Assembly (NCBI GenBank): GCA_002345625.1
Contig: DDWE01000009.1
Coordinates: 1-30,293 of the forward strand
Length of the DNA: 30,293 nt
From: Desulfuromonadaceae bacterium UBA2294
Lineage (GTDB): Bacteria; Desulfobacterota; Desulfuromonadia; Desulfuromonadales; UBA2294
Direction: 5' to 3'
The translations under genes and the position numbers were made by a program. The notes under the pieces are model-generated. The model saw only the letters and a program-made list of their open reading frames with translations, did not search any database and was not told where the DNA came from. This document shows positions 21,489-30,093 of the stretch, in pieces; positions within the stretch are counted from its first letter, which is position 1; each line of letters begins with the position of its first letter.

Positions 21489-24400
21489 ATGTTTGAGTTG
21501 CTAATGGTAGATGTTGCCTCCTGCCTGCGAACTTTTCTTAGCAAGGCACTCTCTGCTCTTGTTGAAGATTGGTGGGAGCTTTACGTCGTTAATGAGCTTA
21601 CATTCCAACAACAAAACATTGTCGAAGAAAAGAATATCACTAGCTTGAATGGTCTTGATCTGGCTGCACTGCTTCGCGTATTTGATCGCAATTGACACGA
21701 GCTCTCTTATCATCAGAACCTCAGTAAGCAAACACGAGACTGTCTCAAGAGGGTCCAGTCTGCCAGGAACCGTTGGGCACATTTTGGCGAAGATAGCCTC
21801 AGTAGCGCGGATGTCATGGAGGATTTAGCCGCAGTCGAGCAATTACTGATTGCCATTGATGTATCTGGCGACATTCTAAAGAAAATAAGCGCTTACAAAA
21901 CTCAGGTAGAAGAGGATGGTCAGTCGTATGGGACGATAAAAACAATCGTTCCAGTAGCAACTGAAGGCCAAAGCCTTTTCGCTCTTGGTGAGGTAGTTCA
22001 GCTTGTTTCGGATCCAACTGTTTGTGGTGCCATTATAGAGATAATCAAGGGGCAGGCTGAAGACCGATACAAAGTCTTTTACAACAGCAAAGCCGAGACC
22101 TTCTATGCTCGGCAGTTGATCCGACTGGAAGAGCAGGTTGCGGCACGAGAGATCATGTCTCTTGACGCGTTTCATGCGAACCTTTCAGCTTTGCAATTGC
22201 AGCATCCGAGCATGGCGAATCTCTATTCACTTCATTCCGCGCGCATCAATTATACCCCCTACCAGTTTCGTCCCGTGCTCAGGTTTATTCGCGCTGATCG
22301 CCCGCGTTTGCTTATCGCCGATGAGGTCGGTGTCGGCAAGACAATTGAAGCAGGCCTTATTCTGAGGGAGCTACAGGCGCGTGGAAGTGTCGATTCGGTT
22401 TTAATACTTTGCCCAAAGCCGCTGGTGACAGAGCGCAAGTGGTTCAATGAAATGAAACGGTTTGACGAGCATTTTGTCCATCTCGACAGTGCGACAATTC
22501 GGCATTGTATAGAAGAGACGGATATGGAAGGGGAGTGGCCCGCGACTTACAAAAAATGCATCATCCCGTTTTCAGTTGCATCAGAACAGCTACTTTGCGG
22601 ATCTGGCGGCAAGAAGGCGCGCAGCCTGGCCGATTTGGACCCGGCCCCCAAGTTTGACCTTGTCATAGTAGATGAAGCTCATCACATCCGGAATGCATCG
22701 ACCTATACCCATCAGATGGTGCGCTATTTCTGTGATAATGCAGAGGCCGTGGTGTTTCTTTCTGCTACACCCATACAGCTGGGTTCTCAGGATTTGTATA
22801 CGTTGCTCAACTTGCTGCGACCGGATCTTATTATTGACCAAAACAGCTTCAACTATATGGCTGAGCCCAATCCACACATTAACCGAGCTGTCGAAATTGC
22901 CAGGCGAGCACAGGATGGCTGGCAGCTTGAGTCCAAAGAAGAGCTAAGAAAGGCGGCTGATACGGGCTGGGGGAAGACAATACTTAGCCATGAGCCAGAA
23001 TTTCAGAGTACGTTTGATTTGTTGGGCAATGATGAATTAACTGCTGAAGAGCGCGTCCGGTTTATTCGGAAGGCCGAGCAGTTTTATACTTTCTCCAACA
23101 TCATAAGCAGAACCCGGCGTCGTGATATAGGAGAGTTCACAGTTCGCGGTCCAGAGACCGTTGCGATTGAGTTCACGCCGCAACAAAAACAGCTCTACGA
23201 GGAAATCCTCGCTTTTCAGCGCAGTGTTCTATCGAATGCACATGGGGATAGAAACCTCGAGTTTATGGTCACTACATTGAAACGCCAATTGTCCAGTTGC
23301 GTTTTTGGCATCGTTCCCTTGCTCGCCGATATTTTAGCAAGAAGGGTTGATGAAGTTCAGTGGGATGAGATTGACAATACCTATGAAGCTGTTGATCTGG
23401 ATCCCAGCAAAATAAAGGCTGAGGCTGAGCGGATTAAGGGCATAGCGAAAAATCTTGATAGATACGACCCTAAGTTAGAAGCATTTTTGAAAATTGCTCG
23501 TGAGAAACAAGAACGAGAGAACAATAAGATCCTTCTGTTTAGTGGCTTCAGGCACACACTGAACTATCTACTTGAACACCTTGGAAAAGAAGCCTTTCGT
23601 GTAGGCCTTGTTCACGGCGGAACGCCAGACGAGGCCAGACGGGATCTGCGCCGTCGATTTGGTCTTCCGAGGGAGGACGAAGAGGCTATCGATCTGTTGC
23701 TGTCATCTGAGATCGGCTGTGAAGGCCTTGACTACCAGTTTTGCGATTGTCTGGTGAATTATGATGTCCCGTGGAACCCGATGCGAATTGAACAACGTAT
23801 CGGTCGTATCGACCGCTACGGCCAAAAGAGCCCAAAAATCTTGATCTACAATTTCATTACTCCCGGAACGGTAGACGCAACAATTTACGAGCGTTGTTTA
23901 TGGCGAATTGGAGTCTTTCACCGAGCGATCGGTGGAAGCGAGGAAATTCTCGGGACAATAACTAAGCAGATAAATGATGTGGCAACCAGTCTTGAGCTTA
24001 CTGAAGAGAACCAAAAGGACAAATTACTTCAACTCGCAGATAACGAGATCAGGCATCTCGAAGAACAATCTCAACTTGAAGAGAAGGAGGCGGAGTTCTT
24101 CGGCTTAAATGTGCCCGGTGTTAATGCTGATGAAGAAGTTGCCAAGGCCGCAAACTTTTGGCTCTCACCAAAGTCTCTTCAGAATCTGATTAACCGCTAC
24201 CTTAATTTTCGTTGCGGCACCCAGCAGGACTATGTGCTGGGTGATAAAGATGCAAAAACTCTCAGATTGAACCGCGAGGGAAGAGATTTTCTCCTTAAAG
24301 ACTTTGACCAAATCAAGAAGGTCCAATCCCCCCTTCACAAGGATTGGCGCACGTGGTTGAAAGGCAATTCGGCTCATTTGAACATAACGTTCTCTAGTGA

Positions 24401-25019
24401 GTATGCCAACGAGGATAGAGATGTTGCGTTAATCACGCCTGTTCATCCTCTCGCAATCCAGGCAGCAAATGCTTGTGAAGAAAACTCACCCGTTCATACT
24501 TGCTTCAAAACCATTGATGCAACTGTAAGCCCAGGGAAATATCCTTTTGCTATTTATATGTGGCAGCAGATGGGGGCTCGGCAAAATGTTGTCTTTAAGC
24601 CGATTGTCGCTGATTCGCAAGTTGAAAGTAGATTCTTTGAGTTACTGGAGAAAGCCGATGCCGATTTTGGGAACGGTGAAGGTCTCCCGGAGACGGCAGT
24701 TTTTCAGGAACTTGATGGTCGGCATCATCAGCACTGGCTGCAGATTCGAGGCGAACACAAAGAAAATACGACTCGTCTGGTTGGGCGCCGCAAGGAGAGC
24801 CTGAAGACAAGCCAGCGAGCACGCATGACTGTCTTGACGGAGCAAATGTCACAAACAGATAACGATAAGATTATGCGAATGCGTCAGGCTCAAATAAATA
24901 ATGCAGATGCTGAGTACGACCGCAAATTGAACGAGTTAGAAGAGGCTTTGCTGAAAGCGGATGTTTTGGCTAAACCAATTGCTTATGGAGTGCTTGAGAT
25001 AAAAGGGGAGTTGAAATGA
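21489..25019 (+). pseudogene. HEPN (Swt1-like)-SNF2 helicase gene interrupted by an in-frame TGA
   Basis: AAGGGA stands before ATG 21489 and the frame runs to 25019 (1176 codons) except for one TGA at 21693-21695, codon 69. Protein-like sequence continues on both sides in the same frame: DLAALLRVFDRN, stop, HELSYHQNLSKQTRDCL, then QSARNRWAHFG with RNRWAH (93-98), the HEPN RNase motif RNxxxH. A Trp codon (TGG) fits the stop position in Swt1-type HEPN domains (DRNWxELS). So the N-terminal ~115 residues are a HEPN domain normally fused to the helicase. A point mutation, strain-specific inactivation or sequencing error would explain it; TGA-C is also the leakiest stop context, so some read-through is possible. 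Confidence 0.8.
21816..25019 (+). CDS. SNF2/DEAD-like helicase part, intact frame after the TGA
   Basis: The uninterrupted portion, 1067 residues if started at ATG 21816 (no SD there). SF2 motifs in order: Walker A ADEVGVGKTIEAG (168-180), motif II VDEAHHIRN (285-293), motif III FLSATPIQLG (314-323), a second RecA domain with LLFSGFRHTLNYLL, LVHGGT, SSEIGCEGLDYQFCDCLVNYD and motif VI QRIGRIDRYGQ. This is a SNF2/RapA-like translocase using ATP to move along duplex DNA. The C-terminal ~330 residues are charged and partly coiled coil. Length and motifs look functional, so the TGA is probably recent. Its stop overlaps the next start by four bases (ATGA), showing that helicase and ATPase gene are one unit. 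Confidence 0.9.
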   Translation: MEDLAAVEQLLIAIDVSGDILKKISAYKTQVEEDGQSYGTIKTIVPVATEGQSLFALGEVVQLVSDPTVCGAIIEIIKGQAEDRYKVFYNSKAETFYARQLIRLEEQVAAREIMSLDAFHANLSALQLQHPSMANLYSLHSARINYTPYQFRPVLRFIRADRPRLLIADEVGVGKTIEAGLILRELQARGSVDSVLILCPKPLVTERKWFNEMKRFDEHFVHLDSATIRHCIEETDMEGEWPATYKKCIIPFSVASEQLLCGSGGKKARSLADLDPAPKFDLVIVDEAHHIRNASTYTHQMVRYFCDNAEAVVFLSATPIQLGSQDLYTLLNLLRPDLIIDQNSFNYMAEPNPHINRAVEIARRAQDGWQLESKEELRKAADTGWGKTILSHEPEFQSTFDLLGNDELTAEERVRFIRKAEQFYTFSNIISRTRRRDIGEFTVRGPETVAIEFTPQQKQLYEEILAFQRSVLSNAHGDRNLEFMVTTLKRQLSSCVFGIVPLLADILARRVDEVQWDEIDNTYEAVDLDPSKIKAEAERIKGIAKNLDRYDPKLEAFLKIAREKQERENNKILLFSGFRHTLNYLLEHLGKEAFRVGLVHGGTPDEARRDLRRRFGLPREDEEAIDLLLSSEIGCEGLDYQFCDCLVNYDVPWNPMRIEQRIGRIDRYGQKSPKILIYNFITPGTVDATIYERCLWRIGVFHRAIGGSEEILGTITKQINDVATSLELTEENQKDKLLQLADNEIRHLEEQSQLEEKEAEFFGLNVPGVNADEEVAKAANFWLSPKSLQNLINRYLNFRCGTQQDYVLGDKDAKTLRLNREGRDFLLKDFDQIKKVQSPLHKDWRTWLKGNSAHLNITFSSEYANEDRDVALITPVHPLAIQAANACEENSPVHTCFKTIDATVSPGKYPFAIYMWQQMGARQNVVFKPIVADSQVESRFFELLEKADADFGNGEGLPETAVFQELDGRHHQHWLQIRGEHKENTTRLVGRRKESLKTSQRARMTVLTEQMSQTDNDKIMRMRQAQINNADAEYDRKLNELEEALLKADVLAKPIAYGVLEIKGELK

Positions 25020-28000
25020 GTAAAGAACAGGAGTTGTTGAATGAAATATCAGTAAAACGGAAGAAGTACACTGATGCTGTTCGTGAAAATGAATTCGAGG
25101 AAGGCATACTGTCATTGCTTTCTGAACTTTATCCAGATGAAGCACATTTCGTTTTTGAGCTATTACAGAATGCTGAAGATGCCGAAGCCACAAATGTGGT
25201 GTTTGAATTAATGCCGGAATCGCTGCGCGTGACTCATGATGGTAAAAGATTGTTTAATAGAAAGGATATTGAAGGAATTACGAGTATTGCCAAAAGTCCA
25301 AAGAAGGATGATGTCAACAAAATTGGAAAATTTGGAATCGGGTTCAAAGCTGTTTTTTCATACACTAAAACGCCTCGAGTCTTTTCTGGGGGGGTTGATT
25401 TTGAGATTAGGGATCTGGTTTGTCCTCACCCAATTGAACCGATAAACAAAAAAACCCACGAGACCGTTTTTATTTTCCCCTTCAATAATCCTGATAAAGT
25501 GCCAAAGGATTGCATACAAGAGATTAAATCAGTTTTTAAAAAAGCAGATGAAACATTTATTCTGTTTTTAAACAATATTCGGACGATTCATTGGAAAGTT
25601 GGTCCGGGAAGTTCCGGGCAAGGAAGCATCGCGCGTGAAGATCTTGACCAAAATTTGATAAGAATTGTTCAGAAAAATGGGGAGAACTGCCAAGAAGCCT
25701 TATTTCTTAAATACCAAAAGTCGATTCCAGGTCATGGTCAGTTGAATTGTAATGTTGCATTTCAGCTAGAGGATAAAAAAAAGCAGCAGAAGATCATTCA
25801 GACCAATGGAAAATTATGTATTTTTTTTCCAGCAGAAAAGGAAAATACAGGGCTTCGATTTCATATCAACGGCCCATATGCCTCTTCGATTGACCGAGCA
25901 AGTATCAAACATCAGGACAAAGGGAACAAAGAAATACTCAGAATAACATCAGAGTTGGTGGTTGAAAGTTTGTCCGATATCAAGCAAAGAGGGTTGTTAG
26001 GTCTGGATGTTTTGGAAATACTGCCAAACGATGATGACCCGCTAGCCGATTTCTTCTCTGAGATTCGGACTTATCTTATCACCTGTTTAAAGACTGACGC
26101 ACTGGTTCCTTCAAGGGATGGAGGTTTTTACCCCGCGAAGGATCTTGTTTATGGCCCAAAGTTGCTCACTGACTGTATTTCAGATGAACAGATGGGTTTT
26201 CTGAGTGGTAAAGAAGGAAGGTTCTGGGCAATTGGGGCTTTACGCAACTCGAGGGCGCACAAACTATTGTCGTCACTAAATATCCCCACATGGGATGAAG
26301 ATACGTTGATTAATTTATTGGATCGGCACTTTGGCAAAGCCCGATATTGGCCTCAGCCTGACAATAAGCTTGAGATGTATAAATGGTTGAACAAGCAAGA
26401 CGATCAATGGCTCGTTGATTTCTATCTGTTGATTAGAAGAGTCCTGAAAGGGAAAGATGCTGAATCAAAGGCGAAAAATTGGAGAATCATCAGGTGTTCA
26501 GACTGCCACCATTTTGGCAATGAAGTGTTTTTTGACACAGAAGAAAACGCAAGTGGCTGTGCTTTGCCTATTGTGAAACACACCCTATTCATGGGTTTGA
26601 ACCATGATAAAAAGAAAAGACTTCTTGAGTTTTTGAATTGGGCCGGTGTGCGGGAAATCGGCGAAAAGCAGGTAATTGAAGGTATCCTAGACAAGCATTA
26701 CCCTATAGATTCTAGTGAAGTTGTCGTCGCTAAGACAACGCATATCAGGCATATGCGTCGCTTTGTGAAATGGTACCGTGAACATAGAGATATCAGTCTG
26801 TTTGAAGATCGCAACATTTTTCGTTCTAACGATCCCCAAGATGAAGCATGTTATGAATGCACTAACAATTTTATCGATGATCCATTTCAAAGAACCAACC
26901 TCTCGTACATTTATGAAAATGAACTCTCGCCTCTCTACGAGAGTAAATGGGCGATTTGGCATGAGTACAAACAGATTAAGGGGTTTATTGATTTCGCAAT
27001 AGCTCTCGGCGCTGAGGAAAAGCTTGCGATTGTACGTATCAGTTTAAATCATAGATTGGCTACTGACAGGTACTCTGGCGGGCTATTGGAACGTTGGTAC
27101 GAACGCTGGAACTCGAACAAAATTATTGATGACTACACTATAGAAGACTTAGCCAAACTTTTAGAAAAACCTGATGTGAAGATTAGCCACTTGATCTGGT
27201 TGACGCTTTGCAAGGCAGAGGACAAGTTTCTTAAGGCACGTTTTCGACCAAACTTATCATGGCCGACAAAACTTGCTCCCTCCACTTTGATTCTTGAATT
27301 GAAAAATAGGCCGTGGGTTCCTACCAAAGATGGCAGTTTTAAAAAACCCTGCGATGTAAATGATAAACAATTGGCTAAAGGTTTCAGCCTTGATGACACA
27401 ACCGGCTGGTTGGCAGCGATTGGTTTTGGTGAGAAAGAAAAACAAGAGAGCCAAAAAGAAAAAGAAAAGCTGGCGACGATTAAAACTCTGGGTTTGAATA
27501 AGAAAGCTTACGAACTGGCATTGAAGTTAGCTGATATGCCAGACTTTATCGATCAATTCGAGGAGATCGTTGAAAGGGCCGCCAGAAAACCGAAGTTTCC
27601 TGAAAGGCCTTCCCCAAATCCAGACCGGAGAACTGACAAAGCCGGGGAATCAGTAACCGAAGCTCAAGATAAGAAATATGGAAAGAAAATGGCAAGTACA
27701 AGAACCTCTTCTGCTTCGATCGATAAACGGGAGTATCTTGTCGAAAAGTATACAAATGACAATCAGCTGTTCTGCCAGATCTGCAAAGATGTAATGCCAT
27801 TTAAATTGCCAAGTGGAGAGTATTACTTCGAGGCAGTGGAGGCGATAAAAACTGGAGAAAAAGAGCATGCTTCAAACTTTCTTGCCCTTTGTCCATTATG
27901 TGCGGCGAAATACAAGGAATGGGTCAAAAAAGTTCCCAATGCAACGGAGCTTCTTTGTGAGCGTATTTTGGAGCAGAAAGATTTTGATATCCCGATTGAT

Positions 28001-28087
28001 ATGGACCACAAACACTACACGATCAAATTTGTTGAACAGCATTTTATCGATTTCAGGGAATACGTCAAGAATGCAACGCCAGGCTGA
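25016..28087 (+). CDS. Sacsin/Nov-like HSP90-type ATPase with Cys4 C-terminus
   Basis: 1023 residues; GGGGAG before ATG 25016, four-base overlap with the helicase stop. The N-terminus is a GHKL ATPase as in sacsin and Nov proteins: FELLQNAEDAEA (47-58, with the Mg-binding N52), THDGKRLF (73-80) and GKFGIGFKAVFSYTKTP (104-120). The middle ~700 residues are unassigned. Near the end, CQIC (920-923) and CPLC (959-962) frame YYFEAVEAI and SNFLALCP, a layout like HNH/treble-clef nucleases but with Val-Glu where the catalytic His pair would be, so probably a structural zinc finger. HSP90-type ATPases of this kind occur in predicted antiviral systems beside helicases and nucleases. The gene is AT-rich, suggesting transfer. 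Confidence 0.85.
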   Translation: MSKEQELLNEISVKRKKYTDAVRENEFEEGILSLLSELYPDEAHFVFELLQNAEDAEATNVVFELMPESLRVTHDGKRLFNRKDIEGITSIAKSPKKDDVNKIGKFGIGFKAVFSYTKTPRVFSGGVDFEIRDLVCPHPIEPINKKTHETVFIFPFNNPDKVPKDCIQEIKSVFKKADETFILFLNNIRTIHWKVGPGSSGQGSIAREDLDQNLIRIVQKNGENCQEALFLKYQKSIPGHGQLNCNVAFQLEDKKKQQKIIQTNGKLCIFFPAEKENTGLRFHINGPYASSIDRASIKHQDKGNKEILRITSELVVESLSDIKQRGLLGLDVLEILPNDDDPLADFFSEIRTYLITCLKTDALVPSRDGGFYPAKDLVYGPKLLTDCISDEQMGFLSGKEGRFWAIGALRNSRAHKLLSSLNIPTWDEDTLINLLDRHFGKARYWPQPDNKLEMYKWLNKQDDQWLVDFYLLIRRVLKGKDAESKAKNWRIIRCSDCHHFGNEVFFDTEENASGCALPIVKHTLFMGLNHDKKKRLLEFLNWAGVREIGEKQVIEGILDKHYPIDSSEVVVAKTTHIRHMRRFVKWYREHRDISLFEDRNIFRSNDPQDEACYECTNNFIDDPFQRTNLSYIYENELSPLYESKWAIWHEYKQIKGFIDFAIALGAEEKLAIVRISLNHRLATDRYSGGLLERWYERWNSNKIIDDYTIEDLAKLLEKPDVKISHLIWLTLCKAEDKFLKARFRPNLSWPTKLAPSTLILELKNRPWVPTKDGSFKKPCDVNDKQLAKGFSLDDTTGWLAAIGFGEKEKQESQKEKEKLATIKTLGLNKKAYELALKLADMPDFIDQFEEIVERAARKPKFPERPSPNPDRRTDKAGESVTEAQDKKYGKKMASTRTSSASIDKREYLVEKYTNDNQLFCQICKDVMPFKLPSGEYYFEAVEAIKTGEKEHASNFLALCPLCAAKYKEWVKKVPNATELLCERILEQKDFDIPIDMDHKHYTIKFVEQHFIDFREYVKNATPG

Positions 28088-28168
28088 TTCTTTTTTGGTG
28101 CTGATTCATAGAATTATAAATATGGGAGTATCTAAATAAAGTGGATGTCGAATTGACGGAGGTGGCAG

Positions 28169-28486
28169 ATGCCATATTTCGTTTATGTTATAGAGCTTGA
28201 TAAAACCGTTGCAAACATTCAACGGTTTATAGATGAAAATCCTGAATACGTATACGGAATGTCTTGTTTTTATGTTGGTCAAACATCGACATCGCCACAA
28301 GAACGTTTTGATCAACATTTGAGTGGTTATAAGGCAAATCGTTATGCAAAAAAATTCGGGCTTAAATTGAGGCCTGGGTTGTTTCGCAAATATAACCCAA
28401 TTGGTACACGCGAGAATGCTGAGTATATAGAACAGGAGCTGGCGACATCGCTACGCAGCAAGGGATACGGCGTTTGGTGTAGATGA
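28169..28486 (+). CDS. GIY-YIG nuclease domain protein (105 aa)
   Basis: ACGGAGG before ATG 28169. The short chain has the GIY-YIG elements: FVYVIEL (4-10, in place of GIY), CFYVGQTS (33-40, in place of YIG), ERFDQHLSG with R46 as the catalytic Arg, KKFGLKL, and a helix RENAEYIEQELATSL whose E85 or E88 would bind the metal. Family members are small endonucleases that cut DNA through Arg/Tyr and one Mg ion. It lies 81 bases after the sacsin-like ATPase, on the same strand, AT-rich like it, and the terminator at 28534-28566 closes all three genes, so I treat it as the nuclease part of the same system. The lack of a DNA-binding domain suggests targeting by partners. Confidence 0.82.
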   Translation: MPYFVYVIELDKTVANIQRFIDENPEYVYGMSCFYVGQTSTSPQERFDQHLSGYKANRYAKKFGLKLRPGLFRKYNPIGTRENAEYIEQELATSLRSKGYGVWCR

Positions 28487-28533
28487 TCAGATATTGCTAA
28501 CTGACATCGTGTGCTCGTGTATTCAATTGTCTC

Positions 28534-28566
28534 AAAAATGCCCTGCTTATTCAGCAGGGCATTTTT
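28534..28566 (+). terminator. Rho-independent terminator of the helicase-ATPase-nuclease unit
   Basis: Perfect 13-bp stem AAAAATGCCCTGC / GCAGGGCATTTTT, 7-base loop (28547-28553), T-run at the end. It lies 48 bases after the GIY-YIG stop. Confidence 0.95.
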
Positions 28567-28701
28567 GTGTGACTTATTACGTCACGTCCTGGTTGGTATA
28601 ATCCACCAGCTGAGATTGATTGCCTGTGCGGCGGCCAGCTGATGCGCCCTTCGGAAAAAATCAGTGCTTGATTCGCCATTTCTGAACTATGGAGGTAGAG
28701 C

Positions 28702-29457
28702 ATGAACAAACCGACTCTCACTTTTTATCAGGCCCTACAGGAGGCCTTTGACCACTTCAATACTTCATTGTTTGACGCAGCCCTACCACCTTGCCTGATC
28801 ACCTTGCGCTCAGCCAACCGGCGCTACGGCTATCATCATGCACAACGCTTTATATCGCCTCAGGGTAAGATGATCGATGAGTTGGGCCTCAACCCCGGAT
28901 TCTTTGCCCTGCGTCCGGTGGAGTCTGTCCTTTCAACTCTGGTGCATGAAATGGTGCACCACTGGCAGCAGTCTTTCGGCAAACCGACCCGATCCAACGC
29001 TCACAACCGTGAGTGGTCCGAGAAGATGGTGTCGATCGGGTTGATTCCGTCACACACGGCGTTGCCCGGGGGGCGCCAGACTGGACGGACCATGACGCAC
29101 TACATCCTTCCTGGCGGACCGTTTATTACCGTCTGCAACCGGCTAGTGGAGTCTGGGTTTCATCTCGGATGGCTCGACCGGCACGCGGCGACAACGCCGG
29201 AAAAATTCGAGCAGGAGCATCGCGCGCTGGTAGAGGCAGGAATCGAAATGACGTTTTCACCGTCTCCGATCTCCAACCTGCCGGAACAGCTCGGTGAGGC
29301 GCCGGCGGTTTACCGACCAGAGCAAAGAACGGCGCCGTCACGGCAGCGGCTGATTTGCTCTGGCTGCGGTATTAAGGCCTGGGTGGAACCTGGGACGGAG
29401 ATCCTATGCGGTGCCTGTGAGATCCCGCTGCATGGAAAAGAATGGCTAGAAAAATGA
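28702..29457 (+). CDS. SprT-like metallopeptidase-domain protein
   Basis: 251 residues, TGGAGG before ATG 28702. Residues ~5-130 match the SprT-like domain: NTSLFDAALPPCLITL, then TLVHEMVHHWQQSFGKPTRS with the zinc motif HEMVH at 82-86, and a candidate third ligand H101 in SNAHNREWSEKM. The end has a zinc ribbon ICSGCGIKAWVEPGTEILCGACEIPL. SprT/Spartan-type proteins are DNA-associated metallopeptidases, in eukaryotes cutting DNA-protein crosslinks; this longer bacterial form with a ribbon often sits on plasmids and mobile elements. There is no signal peptide, so it acts in the cytosol. It is separated from the defence unit by the terminator. Substrate unknown. Confidence 0.88.
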   Translation: MNKPTLTFYQALQEAFDHFNTSLFDAALPPCLITLRSANRRYGYHHAQRFISPQGKMIDELGLNPGFFALRPVESVLSTLVHEMVHHWQQSFGKPTRSNAHNREWSEKMVSIGLIPSHTALPGGRQTGRTMTHYILPGGPFITVCNRLVESGFHLGWLDRHAATTPEKFEQEHRALVEAGIEMTFSPSPISNLPEQLGEAPAVYRPEQRTAPSRQRLICSGCGIKAWVEPGTEILCGACEIPLHGKEWLEK

Positions 29458-29646
29458 CGTAACTTGTTATTGCACTCGTGTTGTTCGTCATTGTCATTTT
29501 GCTTGCAAGAGTATGAATATGCATGGTTTGGATAAATAGACGTGCCGTGACTGGTTGCGAGATCGATTCCGAAGAATCTGGAGTACTAAGCCGGTCGTTG
29601 AGCAAATTAAATCGACGCGACCTAGCTAATTTAAAAGGAGGCAACC

Positions 29647-30003
29647 ATGGGGAAGATTGTTCACGGGGAGTGCGAGTGCGGCTACTCAAATGATTTCACT
29701 GTTGGCGGTGCGAGGTCACAGCCGAAGGGTTGGAGCCGTTTTCCGGTACTTTGTCGCAGTTGTGGCAAAGCTTCAGACAACGATCTGGATGATGCTGAAG
29801 CGACTTGCCACCATTGTGGAGGCATCGACTTGCTCCCTTATAGTGATTCGAGCCTTTCCTCTGAGGTCGGGCGCGGATCGATTGGCCCATGGAGCTCTGA
29901 TGAAAAAAACTGCAAACAGTTGCGGTTTAACGAAGCCAGTTACTACTGCCCGCGATGCAAAAAGATGTGCATGCAGTTTCTGATCGTGTGTTTTTTTGAC
30001 TAG
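29647..30003 (+). CDS. Multi-zinc-ribbon hypothetical protein (118 aa)
   Basis: Strong SD AAAAGGAGG before ATG 29647. The chain has several Cys knuckles: CECG (C9/C11), CRSC (C36/C39), CHHC (C54/C57), and a late YYCPRCKKMCMQF, with His residues beside them, enough for two zinc sites. The N-terminal part (GECECGYSNDFTVGG) resembles rubredoxin-like or ribbon-type knuckles. No membrane segment except a short hydrophobic end (FLIVCFFD). I do not recognise a family or function. It lies 189 bases after the SprT-like gene; that gap has no recognisable gene. Confidence 0.65.
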   Translation: MGKIVHGECECGYSNDFTVGGARSQPKGWSRFPVLCRSCGKASDNDLDDAEATCHHCGGIDLLPYSDSSLSSEVGRGSIGPWSSDEKNCKQLRFNEASYYCPRCKKMCMQFLIVCFFD

Positions 30004-30093
30004 GTTGACAATCATAAGAAGGCTCCGTGAGCTACCACAGAGAGCCGACTAATTGCGCGCATAAGCTTGGCAGAAACAGTGGAGGGATGCGGG

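Noticed and set aside
21693..21695. TGA read as selenocysteine
   Set aside because: No bacterial SECIS-like hairpin follows directly and the position suits Trp in a HEPN domain, not a redox site.
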